Shown: positions 36,100 to 44,202 of the stretch, in pieces
Numbering within the stretch: the stretch's first letter is position 1
How the letters are laid out: each line of letters begins with the position of its first letter
Assembly: GCF_001613045.1 (NCBI RefSeq)
Contig: NZ_BDBP01000082.1
Span: 1-47,937 of the forward strand
Origin: Nocardia lijiangensis NBRC 108240
GTDB taxonomy: Bacteria > Actinomycetota > Actinomycetes > Mycobacteriales > Mycobacteriaceae
DNA: 47,937 bases
Reading direction: 5' to 3'
The notes under the pieces: generated by a model
Databases searched by the model: none
The model's input: the letters and a program-made list of their open reading frames with translations, nothing else
What the model was told of the DNA's origin: nothing
Made by a program: the position numbers and the translations under genes

Positions 36100-36981
36100 T
36101 CAGGAGTGGTTGCGCCAGCGGGAGAAGCGGCGCTCGAGGGCGACGAGTACCCCGTTGAAGGTCAGGCCGAGCAGCGAGATGGCGAGGATGCCCGCGTACA
36201 TGTTCGGGATCTGGAAGTTCTGCTGCGCGGCGGTGATGAGGTAGCCGAGTCCGGCGCGCGCGCCGACCATTTCGGCGGCGATGAGCACCAGGATCGAGGA
36301 CGCCGCGGCCATCCGGACACCGGTGAAGATCGACGGCACCGCGGCGGGCAGCACCACCTTCTGGAACAGCCGCAGCGGTCCGAAGCCCAGGGAGACCGCC
36401 GATTTGATCAGCAGCGGGTCGACGGTGCGCACGCCGGTGATGGTGTTCAGCAGGATCGGGAAGAAGCTCGCGTAGAGCACCAGCGCAACCTTCGACGTCT
36501 CGCCGATGCCGAGGATCAGGATGAAGACCGGAAGCAGCGCCAGCGCGGCGGTATTGCGGAACAGTTCGAGGATCGGATTCAGGAAATCGGCCACCGGCTT
36601 GTACCAGGCGATGCCGATGCCGACCGGAATGGCGACGAGCAGCGCCAGGGTGAAACCGCTGAGCGAGCGGGTCAGACTGGTGGAGACGTGATCCCACATC
36701 TCGCCGCTGGCCACCAGCTCGGCGAACGCCTGCACCACCACCGAGAAGCGCGGCAGGAACACCTCGTCGACGAGCCCGAGGCGCGGCGCTGTCTCCCACA
36801 GCGCGAGGAACAGCGCGATGACCACCGTCGGCTTCAGGACCCGCCACCCGAGTCGCAGGGTGAGGCCGAGCAGGCGGGACGTCCGCCCCGGGCGCACTCG
36901 CGCCGGTGGCGTCGCGGCGGCCGTCTTCGGTGCGGCCCTCCGGGCGGTGGTCTTCTCCAAGACCTGCACTGCGCTAGACAT
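36100..36981 (-). CDS. ABC transporter permease, SsuC/TauC type
   Basis: A 293-residue membrane protein starting at 36981, overlapping the ATPase stop by 8 nt. A 50-residue Ala/Pro/Arg-rich cytoplasmic tail precedes about six hydrophobic helices. The ATPase-docking EAA-like loop is recognisable in KSAVSLGFGPLRLFQKVVLP, followed by AAVPSIFTGVRMAAASS. It forms the channel for a sulfonate- or nitrate-type importer together with the adjacent ATPase and binding lipoprotein. Confidence 0.9.
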   Translation of the reverse strand: MSSAVQVLEKTTARRAAPKTAAATPPARVRPGRTSRLLGLTLRLGWRVLKPTVVIALFLALWETAPRLGLVDEVFLPRFSVVVQAFAELVASGEMWDHVSTSLTRSLSGFTLALLVAIPVGIGIAWYKPVADFLNPILELFRNTAALALLPVFILILGIGETSKVALVLYASFFPILLNTITGVRTVDPLLIKSAVSLGFGPLRLFQKVVLPAAVPSIFTGVRMAAASSILVLIAAEMVGARAGLGYLITAAQQNFQIPNMYAGILAISLLGLTFNGVLVALERRFSRWRNHS

Positions 36982-37819
36982 GGGCGTGCCTCCTGTCGTT
37001 GCCCGCGGAGCCGATCTCCGCGCGTTCGAGTCCCTGCGCGCGACTCACTTCGGTCTGCAGCTGCTCCCAGATCGCGTGCCGGTATTCGCGGAAGCGTTCG
37101 CCGGAGCGGATGTCGGCGCCGGACGCACGGTCGATGTCGATCTCGAGGATCGACTTGACCCGCCCCGGCCGCGAGGTCAGCACCGCGACGCGCTGCCCGA
37201 GATAGACCGCCTCATCGATGCCGTGGGTGATGAACAGGATCGTCTTCCCTGTCGTCTTCCAGATGCGTAACAGCTCGTCCTGCAACGACTCCCGGGTCTG
37301 CGCGTCCAGCGCGGCGAACGGCTCGTCCATCAGCAGCACCTCGGGGTCGAACGCGAGGCTGCGGGCGATGGCCACCCGCTGTTTCATGCCGCCGGACAGC
37401 TCGTGCGGGTAGCGGTCGCCGAACCCCGCCAAGCCGACCAGTTCCAGGTAGTGATCGGCCAGCTCCCGGCGCTGCGCCCGGCGCAGCCCTTTGGCCTCGA
37501 GGCCGAATTCGATATTGGCCCGCGCGGTGCGCCACGGCAGCAGCGCGTACTGCTGGAACACGATGCCGCGGTCCAGCCCGGGTCCGGTGATCGGCTTGCC
37601 GTCCAACAGTAGTTCGCCCTCGGTGGGCTTGCTCAACCCGCCGAGCAGATCCAGCAGCGTCGACTTGCCCGACCCGCTGGGGCCGACGAGGACGAGGAAT
37701 TCGCCTTCGCGCAGCTCGAGGGAGATGTCCTCGACCGCGGTGAACTGCTCTTGCGAGCCACGGACCGCGAACTGCTTGCGCACTCCGGTGAGGCGCAGTT
37801 TGACTGCGGTGTCGGTCAT
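36974..37819 (-). CDS. ABC transporter ATPase, SsuB/TauB type
   Basis: A 281-residue ATPase starting at 37819, overlapping the binding-protein stop by 4 nt. It has Walker A GPSGSGKST (near residue 47), the Q-loop FQQYALLPW, the signature LSGGMKQRVAIARSLA, Walker B VLLMDEPFAALD and the H-loop FITHGIDEAVYLG. The sequence is of the nitrate/sulfonate/taurine importer class. About 40 C-terminal residues extend past the core (ERFREYRHAIWEQLQTEVSR). Confidence 0.93.
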   Translation of the reverse strand: MTDTAVKLRLTGVRKQFAVRGSQEQFTAVEDISLELREGEFLVLVGPSGSGKSTLLDLLGGLSKPTEGELLLDGKPITGPGLDRGIVFQQYALLPWRTARANIEFGLEAKGLRRAQRRELADHYLELVGLAGFGDRYPHELSGGMKQRVAIARSLAFDPEVLLMDEPFAALDAQTRESLQDELLRIWKTTGKTILFITHGIDEAVYLGQRVAVLTSRPGRVKSILEIDIDRASGADIRSGERFREYRHAIWEQLQTEVSRAQGLERAEIGSAGNDRRHAHV

Positions 37820-38898
37820 TTCGCCGCCACCACCTCTCCGGTCGGGCCCGTCGCCGGGCCGTAGGTCCCGTTCGCGTAGGGGTTGTCCTTGTTGGTGAAC
37901 AGGTCCTTCGCCGAGAGCTTGCCCTCGGCCAGGTCGCCGTTGCGGATCAGCCAGTCGATCCAGATCTGCAGTTCCTTCTCCGCGATCACCGCGCCGGGGA
38001 CCGGAATGCCGGGACTGCGCCAGTACTTCAGCAGCTGGGTGTTCTCGTTGCGCCCGCGCTTCGTGATGATGGATTCGAAGCGGGCGAGCACTTGGTCACG
38101 CGGGGTCACCTGGAGCCAGCGGGTGGCGCGGGCGGTGCCCTGGACGAAATCGCGCACCGCGGCCGGATGCTGCTGGAGGTAGTCGTTGCGGAAGACGTAG
38201 GTGCCGTAGTCGAACTCGCCGAAGATCGCCTTGTCGGCGAAGAGCGGGTGGATGCCACCGCGCTCGACCGCGGTCTCGCGGAACACCCCGCCGAGCGCGG
38301 CCACATCGATCTGCCGGTTGCGCAGCGCCTCCTCGGTGTTCACCGGCGGCACCACCACGAGCTCGACCTGCTTGATCTCCTGCTCGCTCAGGCCCTCTCG
38401 GTGCAGCCATTCGCGGGTGACGAACTCGTGGTGCGCGCCGAGAGTGTTGATACCGACCTTCTTGCCGATCAGATCCCGAGCCGAGGCGATGCCGGAATCG
38501 TCGCGCACGAAGTAGCCGGTGTACGAGAGCTCGTCGGCGCCATAGGAACTCAGGACCGAGGTGACCTGGGCGCCACCGGACACCAGCTTCACGACGGCGC
38601 CGTTGAACGCGCTGCCGAATTCGATCTGCTTGGTGGCCGCGGCCTGGATATTGGCGGGCCCGCTGGTGGTGTCGCCTTCCCAGCGCAGCTCGATCTCCGA
38701 GAAGTAGCCGAGATCGGCGGCCAATTCGAAGGCCGTGACCTGACCGGTCTGCCCCTGATAGCGGAGCACGGACTTGCCGTCGGCGGTGGTGGCGGGTTCG
38801 GACGAGCCGCACCCGGCCAGGACCGCCACGGCGGTGGGGATCGCGAATGCGGCGGCGAGCGCGCGGATGACCCGCGGCCGTCGGTTCAGGGACAACAT
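37816..38898 (-). CDS. Sulfonate-type ABC substrate-binding lipoprotein
   Basis: A 360-residue protein starting at ATG 38898. The signal peptide has a lipobox (AVLAGCGSS) with the lipidated Cys30. The mature part is an SsuA/TauA-like two-lobed binding protein (RYQGQTGQVTAFELAADLGY, then DLIGKKVGINTLGAHHEFVT and EALRNRQIDVAALGGVF). It would capture a sulfonate or sulfate ester outside the membrane for the permease/ATPase encoded next. It is the first full-length gene of the operon, preceded by a leader ORF. Confidence 0.9.
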   Translation of the reverse strand: MLSLNRRPRVIRALAAAFAIPTAVAVLAGCGSSEPATTADGKSVLRYQGQTGQVTAFELAADLGYFSEIELRWEGDTTSGPANIQAAATKQIEFGSAFNGAVVKLVSGGAQVTSVLSSYGADELSYTGYFVRDDSGIASARDLIGKKVGINTLGAHHEFVTREWLHREGLSEQEIKQVELVVVPPVNTEEALRNRQIDVAALGGVFRETAVERGGIHPLFADKAIFGEFDYGTYVFRNDYLQQHPAAVRDFVQGTARATRWLQVTPRDQVLARFESIITKRGRNENTQLLKYWRSPGIPVPGAVIAEKELQIWIDWLIRNGDLAEGKLSAKDLFTNKDNPYANGTYGPATGPTGEVVAAK

Positions 38899-38995
38899 CT
38901 TTCGGTTCTTTCACTGGATGCGCCCACCACCCGGATGCGGGCATGCCGGTACGGCAGGTGAGCAGGGGAAGGGCTACCTGATCGAGGGTCGTGGC

Positions 38996-39010
38996 GCGGC
39001 GAAGCGCCGC
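38996..39010 (-). promoter_or_regulatory. Hairpin just after the first leader peptide
   Basis: The arms gcggcg (38996-39001) and cgccgc (39005-39010) form a 6-bp stem with a 3-nt loop that starts 3 nt after the leader stop codon in the mRNA. It could be part of an attenuator. I could not establish alternative pairings by eye. Confidence 0.35.
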
Positions 39011-39013
39011 CGG

Positions 39014-39118
39014 TCAGCGGCGACAGACGCCGTGCGGGACGCGCATGAGATCCACGGTGCGGCGGCGGATCAGCGGCGGGGATACGACCGGTGTCCGCGG
39101 CGAATCGATGGCACCCAT
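39014..39118 (-). CDS. Cysteine leader peptide at the head of the sulfur operon
   Basis: A 34-residue ORF from ATG 39118 with a strong site (gggaggt) to TGA at 39014-39016. The C-terminal half carries PLIRRRTVDLMR followed by VCRR and the stop. It fits the pattern of short actinobacterial leader peptides (RRxVDLxR...C) known upstream of sulfur-assimilation and organosulfur genes, where translation of the cysteine codon is thought to report cysteine supply. The single Cys codon is TGT, an uncommon choice in this high-GC genome. The binding-protein gene begins 115 nt downstream. Confidence 0.8.
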   Translation of the reverse strand: MGAIDSPRTPVVSPPLIRRRTVDLMRVPHGVCRR

Positions 39119-39157
39119 GCGGACCTCCCGTGTGTCGGCGGAATCGAACGTGCAAGC

Positions 39158-39186
39158 ACTATCGCCCGGCGGGCTCGTCGCAACAA
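39158..39186 (-). promoter_or_regulatory. Candidate promoter of the sulfur operon
   Basis: On the minus strand TTGTTG (39181-39186) and GATAGT (39158-39163) are separated by exactly 17 nt. The predicted start of transcription near 39150 lies about 32 nt upstream of the leader ATG, leaving room for its ribosome site. Inferred from sequence spacing. Confidence 0.4.
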
Positions 39187-39224
39187 TGGTTCCGCGCAGG
39201 TCGCGCCTAATCCTTGGGGCGCGC

Positions 39225-40817
39225 TCAGAGGTGGTACCGCACGACGGGGCTCCACAGCACGAAGCTGTCGATCCCCGCGGCTGCGGTCGCATCGATCTGT
39301 GCCCTGACCTCGGCGTGGCCGTAGGTGACGCCGAGGCTGAAGTCCTGCAACCACGGCACGACCTTCGCCCCGGTGCCCTCGGTGATCCTGCGGAAGTCCT
39401 CCAGCGAGCGCAGCACGATGTCGTAGGGCTGCCCGTTCGGGTGCGCGACGCCGTACTCGCCGGAATTCCAGTGCGAGGGATAGACCATCGGCGCCACGTA
39501 GTCCAGGTGCGCGGCCATCATCGGAATGTCCTGGGCGATCTGATCCGGCCGGGTGGCGGCGATGCCGAACACCGCGGCGCTCTGGAACGCGCCCGCGTCG
39601 TGCACCGGATCCCGGCTCTCGCGGAGGAATTCAGCGATCGAGACGGTCGGGTCGGCCGTGGCGCCGGGAAACACCATGCTCGACAGGCTGCCGTCCGGGC
39701 GCCGGATGTAGTCGTACATGATCTCGTCGAACCCGAGCGCCGCCGCTTCGGTCGCGAGATCGATGTTGTACTTGCGCACTTCGGGATGCGCGAAGTTGGT
39801 GAACGCGATCGGCCCGTACTTGCTGGAATACGGTCGGCCACCCGGACTCTGGACGACCCAGTCCGGCCGCCCCGCGTGCCATGCCCATTCGGCCAGCGTC
39901 GGGTCGCGGAACGCCACGATCCGGCCGATCACCCGCAGGCCCATCTCGTGCAGCCGGGTCAGGGCGGCGCGCGCGTCGTAGATCGAGGTCGCGGCACCGG
40001 ATTCCCTGGCCAGCGGCACCTGGGAGTCGTAGCCGATCACGCCGTCCTCGTCCTTGATGTCGAGCTGGACGGTATCGATGTGCCCGGCGCGGGCCAGGTC
40101 GAGCACGCCCTCGCGCAGCCCTTCGTGCGACCAGGCGTGCGCGGTGACGTGCACCGCTCTGATCCTCGGCAGCTCGACGAGCGCCGGGACGGGCGTTCGC
40201 GTCGTATTGCCCGCGGCGTCGGCCGCGACGAGCTCGACACCGGCAGGCGCGCGCGGCAGGGTGATCTCGAAGGCGCCGTCCGCCGCGGCCGGCGTCGAGA
40301 CCGCACCGACCGAGACGAGCTGCGCGCCGATCGCCTTGCCGCGCAGCGTGACCGGCTCGCGGTAGGAGCGCACGGGCTGCGCCGGGTCCAGCTGCACCGT
40401 GGGCGGCGTCGAGTCCACCGTGAACGACTCGGTGGCGCCGGGCTTGGAGCGCAGGAACCCGAGCAGGCCATCCGCGGGGATCTCGGCGCTGAGTTCGTGT
40501 GTCCCATCGGGCAATACGCCCGGACGGTAGACGACGTCGTCACCCTCGACCACGCCCTGCACCGGCACGCCGTCCAGTGTCAGGCGCACGGCGTTCGGGT
40601 CGTGGCCCGACGCGTCGACGCGCAGCGCCAGCTCCGACGCGGCCGCGGTGCCGACGACCCCGGTGGGCAGTCCCGTCACGGTGAACCGCTCGGCCTCGGG
40701 CCGGAACGCCGTGACGAGGGCCGCGACGGCGAGGATCGACCCGACGACGGCCACCGCGATCGCCGCGAGCCGCCGAACGCGGGTTTCCGGACGTCGTTCG
40801 AGCAACGCGCACACCAA
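39225..40817 (-). CDS. Putative glycoside hydrolase (DUF4015) with N-terminal membrane anchor
   Basis: About 530 residues; the start is TTG 40817 or GTG 40814, neither with a strong ribosome site. An N-terminal hydrophobic helix (LAAIAVAVVGSILAVAALVTAF) anchors or exports it. Residues 45-215 look like Ig-like/bacterial-invasion-type beta domains (TVDSTPPTVQLDPAQPV). The C-terminal TIM-barrel part is the DUF4015 putative glycoside hydrolase domain: VHVTAHAWSHEGLREGVLDL, DTVQLDIKDEDGVIGYDS, FDEIMYDYIRRPDG, LDYVAPMVYPSHW. It probably acts on cell-wall or capsular glycan outside the membrane. It is divergent from the polysaccharide deacetylase gene. Confidence 0.85.
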   Translation of the reverse strand: MVCALLERRPETRVRRLAAIAVAVVGSILAVAALVTAFRPEAERFTVTGLPTGVVGTAAASELALRVDASGHDPNAVRLTLDGVPVQGVVEGDDVVYRPGVLPDGTHELSAEIPADGLLGFLRSKPGATESFTVDSTPPTVQLDPAQPVRSYREPVTLRGKAIGAQLVSVGAVSTPAAADGAFEITLPRAPAGVELVAADAAGNTTRTPVPALVELPRIRAVHVTAHAWSHEGLREGVLDLARAGHIDTVQLDIKDEDGVIGYDSQVPLARESGAATSIYDARAALTRLHEMGLRVIGRIVAFRDPTLAEWAWHAGRPDWVVQSPGGRPYSSKYGPIAFTNFAHPEVRKYNIDLATEAAALGFDEIMYDYIRRPDGSLSSMVFPGATADPTVSIAEFLRESRDPVHDAGAFQSAAVFGIAATRPDQIAQDIPMMAAHLDYVAPMVYPSHWNSGEYGVAHPNGQPYDIVLRSLEDFRRITEGTGAKVVPWLQDFSLGVTYGHAEVRAQIDATAAAGIDSFVLWSPVVRYHL

Positions 40818-40854
40818 CTTTCGACTCAGGTTTCCCTACTATCCACGGCGGCGG

Positions 40855-40870
40855 TGCCCGATGTCGGGCA
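40855..40870. promoter_or_regulatory. Short palindrome between the two glycan-enzyme genes
   Basis: tgcccga (40855-40861) and tcgggca (40864-40870) flank 2 nt, in the 103-nt spacer of the divergent DUF4015 and deacetylase genes. It is a candidate shared operator. It overlaps a possible alternative ATG (40861) of the deacetylase. Confidence 0.35.
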
Positions 40871-40920
40871 TTTCGCCCATAAGCGGACGATTCGACTCAT
40901 CGCCCACGTACGGTGAGCCG

Positions 40921-41922
40921 ATGGCGAGCAATGGCGCGTTCGCGTTTCGATGCGCACTGTCGGTCCTGACTTCCGCGCTGCTGCTCGGGTGTGGCGCGGC
41001 GGCCGAATCCGCCACGCCCGCGGTCGTTTCCACCCCGGCGTCGCCCGCGCCGGTGGACCCGGCCGCGGTCGGCGCGAACGAGCTGGGACTGATCCCGGTG
41101 CTGATGTACCACCAGGTGACGGCGAATCCCGCGGGCGAATACGACCAGACGCCCGAGGAATTCCGCGCGGAACTCGACCGGCTCTACCGCGAGGGCTACC
41201 GCCCGGTCACGGCGGCGGCCTACATCTCCGGCGCCATCGATATCCCCGCGGGCACCCACCCGGTGGTGCTCACCTTCGACGATTCGACGATCAGCCAGCT
41301 CACGCTGACCGGCGACGGCCGCCCCGCCCCCGACAGCGCCGTGGGCATCCTCGAGGAATTCGGCGCGGGCCACCCGGATTTCCGCCCGACCGCGACCTTC
41401 TACGTGAACAACGGGTCCTTCGGTGACGACCGTCGCGCGCTGACCTGGCTCGCCGAACACGGCTACGACCTCGGCGCGCACACCGCAACTCACGCCAACC
41501 TGTCCCGATTGGACGCCGCCGGTGTGCAGCGCGAACTGGTGCAGAACCTGCGCGCCATCGCCGCTGCCGCGCCGGGCGCCCCGGTGCGCACCATGGCGCT
41601 GCCGCTGGGCATCTTCCCCGCCGATCGGCGGCTCGCCGCCGCGGGCGAATGGGACGGCACGCGCTACGTCTTCGAGGCCGTGATGCTGGTCGGCGCCGAA
41701 CCCGCGCCCTCGCCGTTCGGACCTGTCGATCCGGCCGGTGTTCCGCGCATCAGGTCCGGGCGCGGGGAGGTCCCGTTCGATTCGGCGCACTGGCTGGACC
41801 GGCTCGCCCGGGATCCTGGCCTGCGCTACACGTCCGACGGCGATCCGCGCCGCATCTCGTTCCCACGGCTCCTCGCGCCGGAAATCGGTGCGGCATGGGC
41901 GGATCGGGCGCACGCCTACTGA
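40921..41922 (+). CDS. Polysaccharide deacetylase lipoprotein
   Basis: A 333-residue protein from ATG 40921. The signal peptide has a lipobox (SALLLGC, Cys24). An in-frame ATG at 40861 would place 20 residues before the signal and is less likely. The NodB-type catalytic segments are LTFDDST (Asp120 and Asp121) and HTATH (His187 and His191), so catalytic base and metal ligands are present, preceded by LIPVLMYHQVT. It likely removes acetyl groups from envelope or extracellular glycan. It shares its spacer with the glycoside hydrolase-like gene. Confidence 0.88.
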   Translation: MASNGAFAFRCALSVLTSALLLGCGAAAESATPAVVSTPASPAPVDPAAVGANELGLIPVLMYHQVTANPAGEYDQTPEEFRAELDRLYREGYRPVTAAAYISGAIDIPAGTHPVVLTFDDSTISQLTLTGDGRPAPDSAVGILEEFGAGHPDFRPTATFYVNNGSFGDDRRALTWLAEHGYDLGAHTATHANLSRLDAAGVQRELVQNLRAIAAAAPGAPVRTMALPLGIFPADRRLAAAGEWDGTRYVFEAVMLVGAEPAPSPFGPVDPAGVPRIRSGRGEVPFDSAHWLDRLARDPGLRYTSDGDPRRISFPRLLAPEIGAAWADRAHAY

Positions 41923-41937
41923 GGCTCGCCGCGCCGC

Positions 41938-42801
41938 TCAGGGGTGCGTCCGGTACTCCGCGAGCAGCCGTTGCACGCCGTCGACGAGTTCGCCGCGCCA
42001 AGAGAACCCGAGCCGGGCGGCGACCTCCGCGGCGACCTCGGCGAACAGGTCGACCGAAGCATCCAGTGCCCGCCGGGCGTCGTCGGCGTCGAAGCGGCCG
42101 AAGGTCTCGTGCACCCGCCGCCACAGGTCGGCGGGCAGCCACTCGTCCATGTGGTGGCCGATGTACCAGGTGTAGCGCGGATGGTCTCGGGCGGTCGACC
42201 CGTACCACTCGAGCATCTGGAGCAGGCACACCTTCATGGTGTTGTCACGAAACTTCGCCACCCACAGCTCGCCGCGGTTCAGGTAGATCGGCACCTGGGT
42301 GGCCTCGAAGAAGAATTCCTCGGTGACCGCGGTGAATTCGGCGAGATCGGGCGGCGCGGGCTTCGGGGTCTTCCCGGTGGGGACGGGCAGCCGCGCGGTG
42401 AGGCCGGTGCGGTCCAGATGGACACGGAAGCCGCGCTGGTACAACTCCTCCAGCCCGTGTTCGATCATGCCGGTGAGGCGTTCCTCGCCCGCGATCGTGA
42501 TATCGATCTTGCGGCCGCCCGCGTAGACGACCAGCAGGGGAGCGGGCCACGGAGCGTCCGGGTCCGCGTCGTCTTCGTCCTCGAAGGACACCGCGAGCAG
42601 GACGTCGCCGAAGCGGTGCAGCCAGCTCCGGTCGGCGAAGAACTCGCGCCAGTACGGAGTGATGATCTCCAGATCGAGATCGGAGTATCGGTCGATCCGG
42701 TCGCCGCGTCCGCGCGATCCCGTCTGGACCAGTGCGGTGATCCGGTCGTCCTGCCGCGCCCATGCGACAACGGCGGCGAGGAGTTCCTCGGCGTCCTCCA
42801 T
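41938..42801 (-). CDS. ANT(6)/AadK-like nucleotidyltransferase
   Basis: A 287-residue protein with start ATG 42801; the longer frame to 42924 lacks support. The nucleotidyltransferase motif is TGSRGRGDRIDRYSDLDLEI (Gly28-Ser29, Asp41 and Asp43). The rest follows the streptomycin 6-adenylyltransferase family (FRDNTMKVCLLQMLEWYG, YIGHHMDEWL and AEYRTHP at the end). Chromosomal members are common in actinobacteria; adenylylation of streptomycin or another small molecule is possible but untested. It is convergent with the deacetylase gene, 15 nt apart. Confidence 0.85.
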   Translation of the reverse strand: MEDAEELLAAVVAWARQDDRITALVQTGSRGRGDRIDRYSDLDLEIITPYWREFFADRSWLHRFGDVLLAVSFEDEDDADPDAPWPAPLLVVYAGGRKIDITIAGEERLTGMIEHGLEELYQRGFRVHLDRTGLTARLPVPTGKTPKPAPPDLAEFTAVTEEFFFEATQVPIYLNRGELWVAKFRDNTMKVCLLQMLEWYGSTARDHPRYTWYIGHHMDEWLPADLWRRVHETFGRFDADDARRALDASVDLFAEVAAEVAARLGFSWRGELVDGVQRLLAEYRTHP

Positions 42802-42807
42802 GGGACG

Positions 42808-42813
42808 ACCGTA
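42808..42813 (-). promoter_or_regulatory. Candidate -10 for a leaderless ANT(6)-like transcript
   Basis: On the minus strand TACGGT (TANNNT) ends 6 nt before ATG 42801 and no ribosome site is present, so the mRNA may start at the AUG. Inferred from spacing. Confidence 0.4.
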
Positions 42814-43282
42814 CCAAGGGGCGGAATTCCGGCGGGCCAGATGGGATTCGGGCTGAAGCCGGGACCCGAGTCCCAGCTGACCTGCTCGGCGATGGTGGGC
42901 GCTTTCGGGGGCATTGCGACCCACCCTGCAACCTCGGGGCTACCAAGGCGATTCCAGCGTAAGCCAATGATTTGCTGTACCAGCTCGTTTCGGACGAATG
43001 ACACCGTGTCGTTACAGAAATTCCGCAGCCAGTAGGTGACGCAGGTCGTATTTCATCGGATGTCTCGGTGTGTTGCGCGGTGCGCGCGAAGCGGTCACGT
43101 TCGCGCCACGATGCGGCGTGTTCGACGCCACGACGGGCAAGAGATGGATTGATCGGCAATGACAAGGCACACTTCGCCGTGAGTAATCCCGAAACGGGGT
43201 GAATCCCTCAGTAGCCGAGTATTTCGAGTCGAGTATTTCGTCGGCCCCGCTCGCGGGCGGGCCGCAGGAAAGGTCGTGATCG
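42814..43282. other. Gene-free spacer upstream of the 239-residue protein
   Basis: About 470 nt without a convincing gene and with lower GC than its neighbours from about 42960. It contains a direct repeat cgagtatttcg (43216-43226 and 43230-43240), 43-67 nt before the next start, a possible operator. Short frames present lack ribosome sites. The fall in GC may reflect horizontally acquired or decayed DNA. Confidence 0.5.
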
Positions 43283-44002
43283 ATGATCCGGGAACGCGTG
43301 AACGAGATCGTGCTGTCGGCGATCGGTAGAAGCGCCCGAGCGCAGACGCCGTTGGTCGAGTGGTACGGCGACTGGCTGCGCGGTGCGTATCCGAACGAAA
43401 CACCCGAGCAGATCCTCCAACGCGTGCAGCGGCACTATCGCACCGCGGTGACCGCGAGCGGGGCCACGGTGGGCGTCTGCGCCGCGGTACCGGGGATCGG
43501 CGTGGTCACCGGTCTGGCGGCGATGGGTGTGGACACCGTCTTCTTCGTCGAGGCGTCGGTGCTCTACGCGCTGACGGCCGGAGCGATCCACGGTGTCGAG
43601 CCCGGGGAGGTCGCCCGCGAGACCGCGCTGGTGTCCGGCATCGTGTTCGGTCCTGGCGGGGTCCGCTTCGTCGGGAAGCACACCGCGAATGCGGCGAAGA
43701 ACTGGGCCGCCGAGCTCGCGGACCGGATTCCCGGGGTGTCGAGTCTGAACGAAGGCGCGGTCAGGCGAATCGTCGTGCAGACCATCGCGAAACGCAGCGT
43801 GCTCGCCTTCGGCCGGGTGCTTCCGGCGGGCATCGGCGTAATCGTCGGCGCGACCGGGAACCGGGTGCTGGCCGATACGGTGATTACCAACGCGCGCAAC
43901 GCATTCGGACCTGCCCCTGTGGGCTGGGCCGTGCTCGACGTGTCGCTGCCGGAGACCGCGCACACCGGGGAACCGCTCGTGAACGTCTTCGAGTCGAGCT
44001 GA
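43283..44002 (+). CDS. Membrane-associated protein of unknown function
   Basis: A 239-residue protein from ATG 43283, with gcaggaaagg upstream. Two hydrophobic stretches stand out: residues 53-95 (ASGATVGVCAAVPGIGVVTG then LAAMGVDTVFFVEASVLYAL) and 173-186 (FGRVLPAGIGVIVGATG). The Gly/Pro-rich helices and the FF-EA pattern recall EcsC-like proteins, but I cannot assign it with confidence. There is no signal peptide. It stands alone between two AT-richer spacers. Confidence 0.7.
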   Translation: MIRERVNEIVLSAIGRSARAQTPLVEWYGDWLRGAYPNETPEQILQRVQRHYRTAVTASGATVGVCAAVPGIGVVTGLAAMGVDTVFFVEASVLYALTAGAIHGVEPGEVARETALVSGIVFGPGGVRFVGKHTANAAKNWAAELADRIPGVSSLNEGAVRRIVVQTIAKRSVLAFGRVLPAGIGVIVGATGNRVLADTVITNARNAFGPAPVGWAVLDVSLPETAHTGEPLVNVFESS

Positions 44003-44040
44003 ACGACGCTCCGAGCGGGAGCGGGAAGAACGCGTGAAGG

Positions 44041-44202
44041 CTACTGGCGCGCAGTGCCGTACCGAGACTCGCGCGGGGTGCTTGGCCGAGCGCTCGATCC
44101 GAACATGACGCGCTGCCACCAGGGCTCGAGCCGACTGGGTTCGGGCCAGATCACGATCGCGGGATCGGGTTCGGACTGCTCGGTTGCGGCGTTGTCGACC
44201 AT
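44041..44202 (-). CDS. Possible 53-residue protein
   Basis: A small ORF from ATG 44202 with a strong site (gaggaggc) to TAG at 44041-44043. The peptide has an acidic N terminus (TEQSEPDPAIVIWPEP), then EPWWQRVMFGSS and a basic tail. It has no signal peptide. Its reading frame and ribosome site look real and it is followed by a convergent gene. No family recognised. Confidence 0.45.
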   Translation of the reverse strand: MVDNAATEQSEPDPAIVIWPEPSRLEPWWQRVMFGSSARPSTPRESRYGTARQ

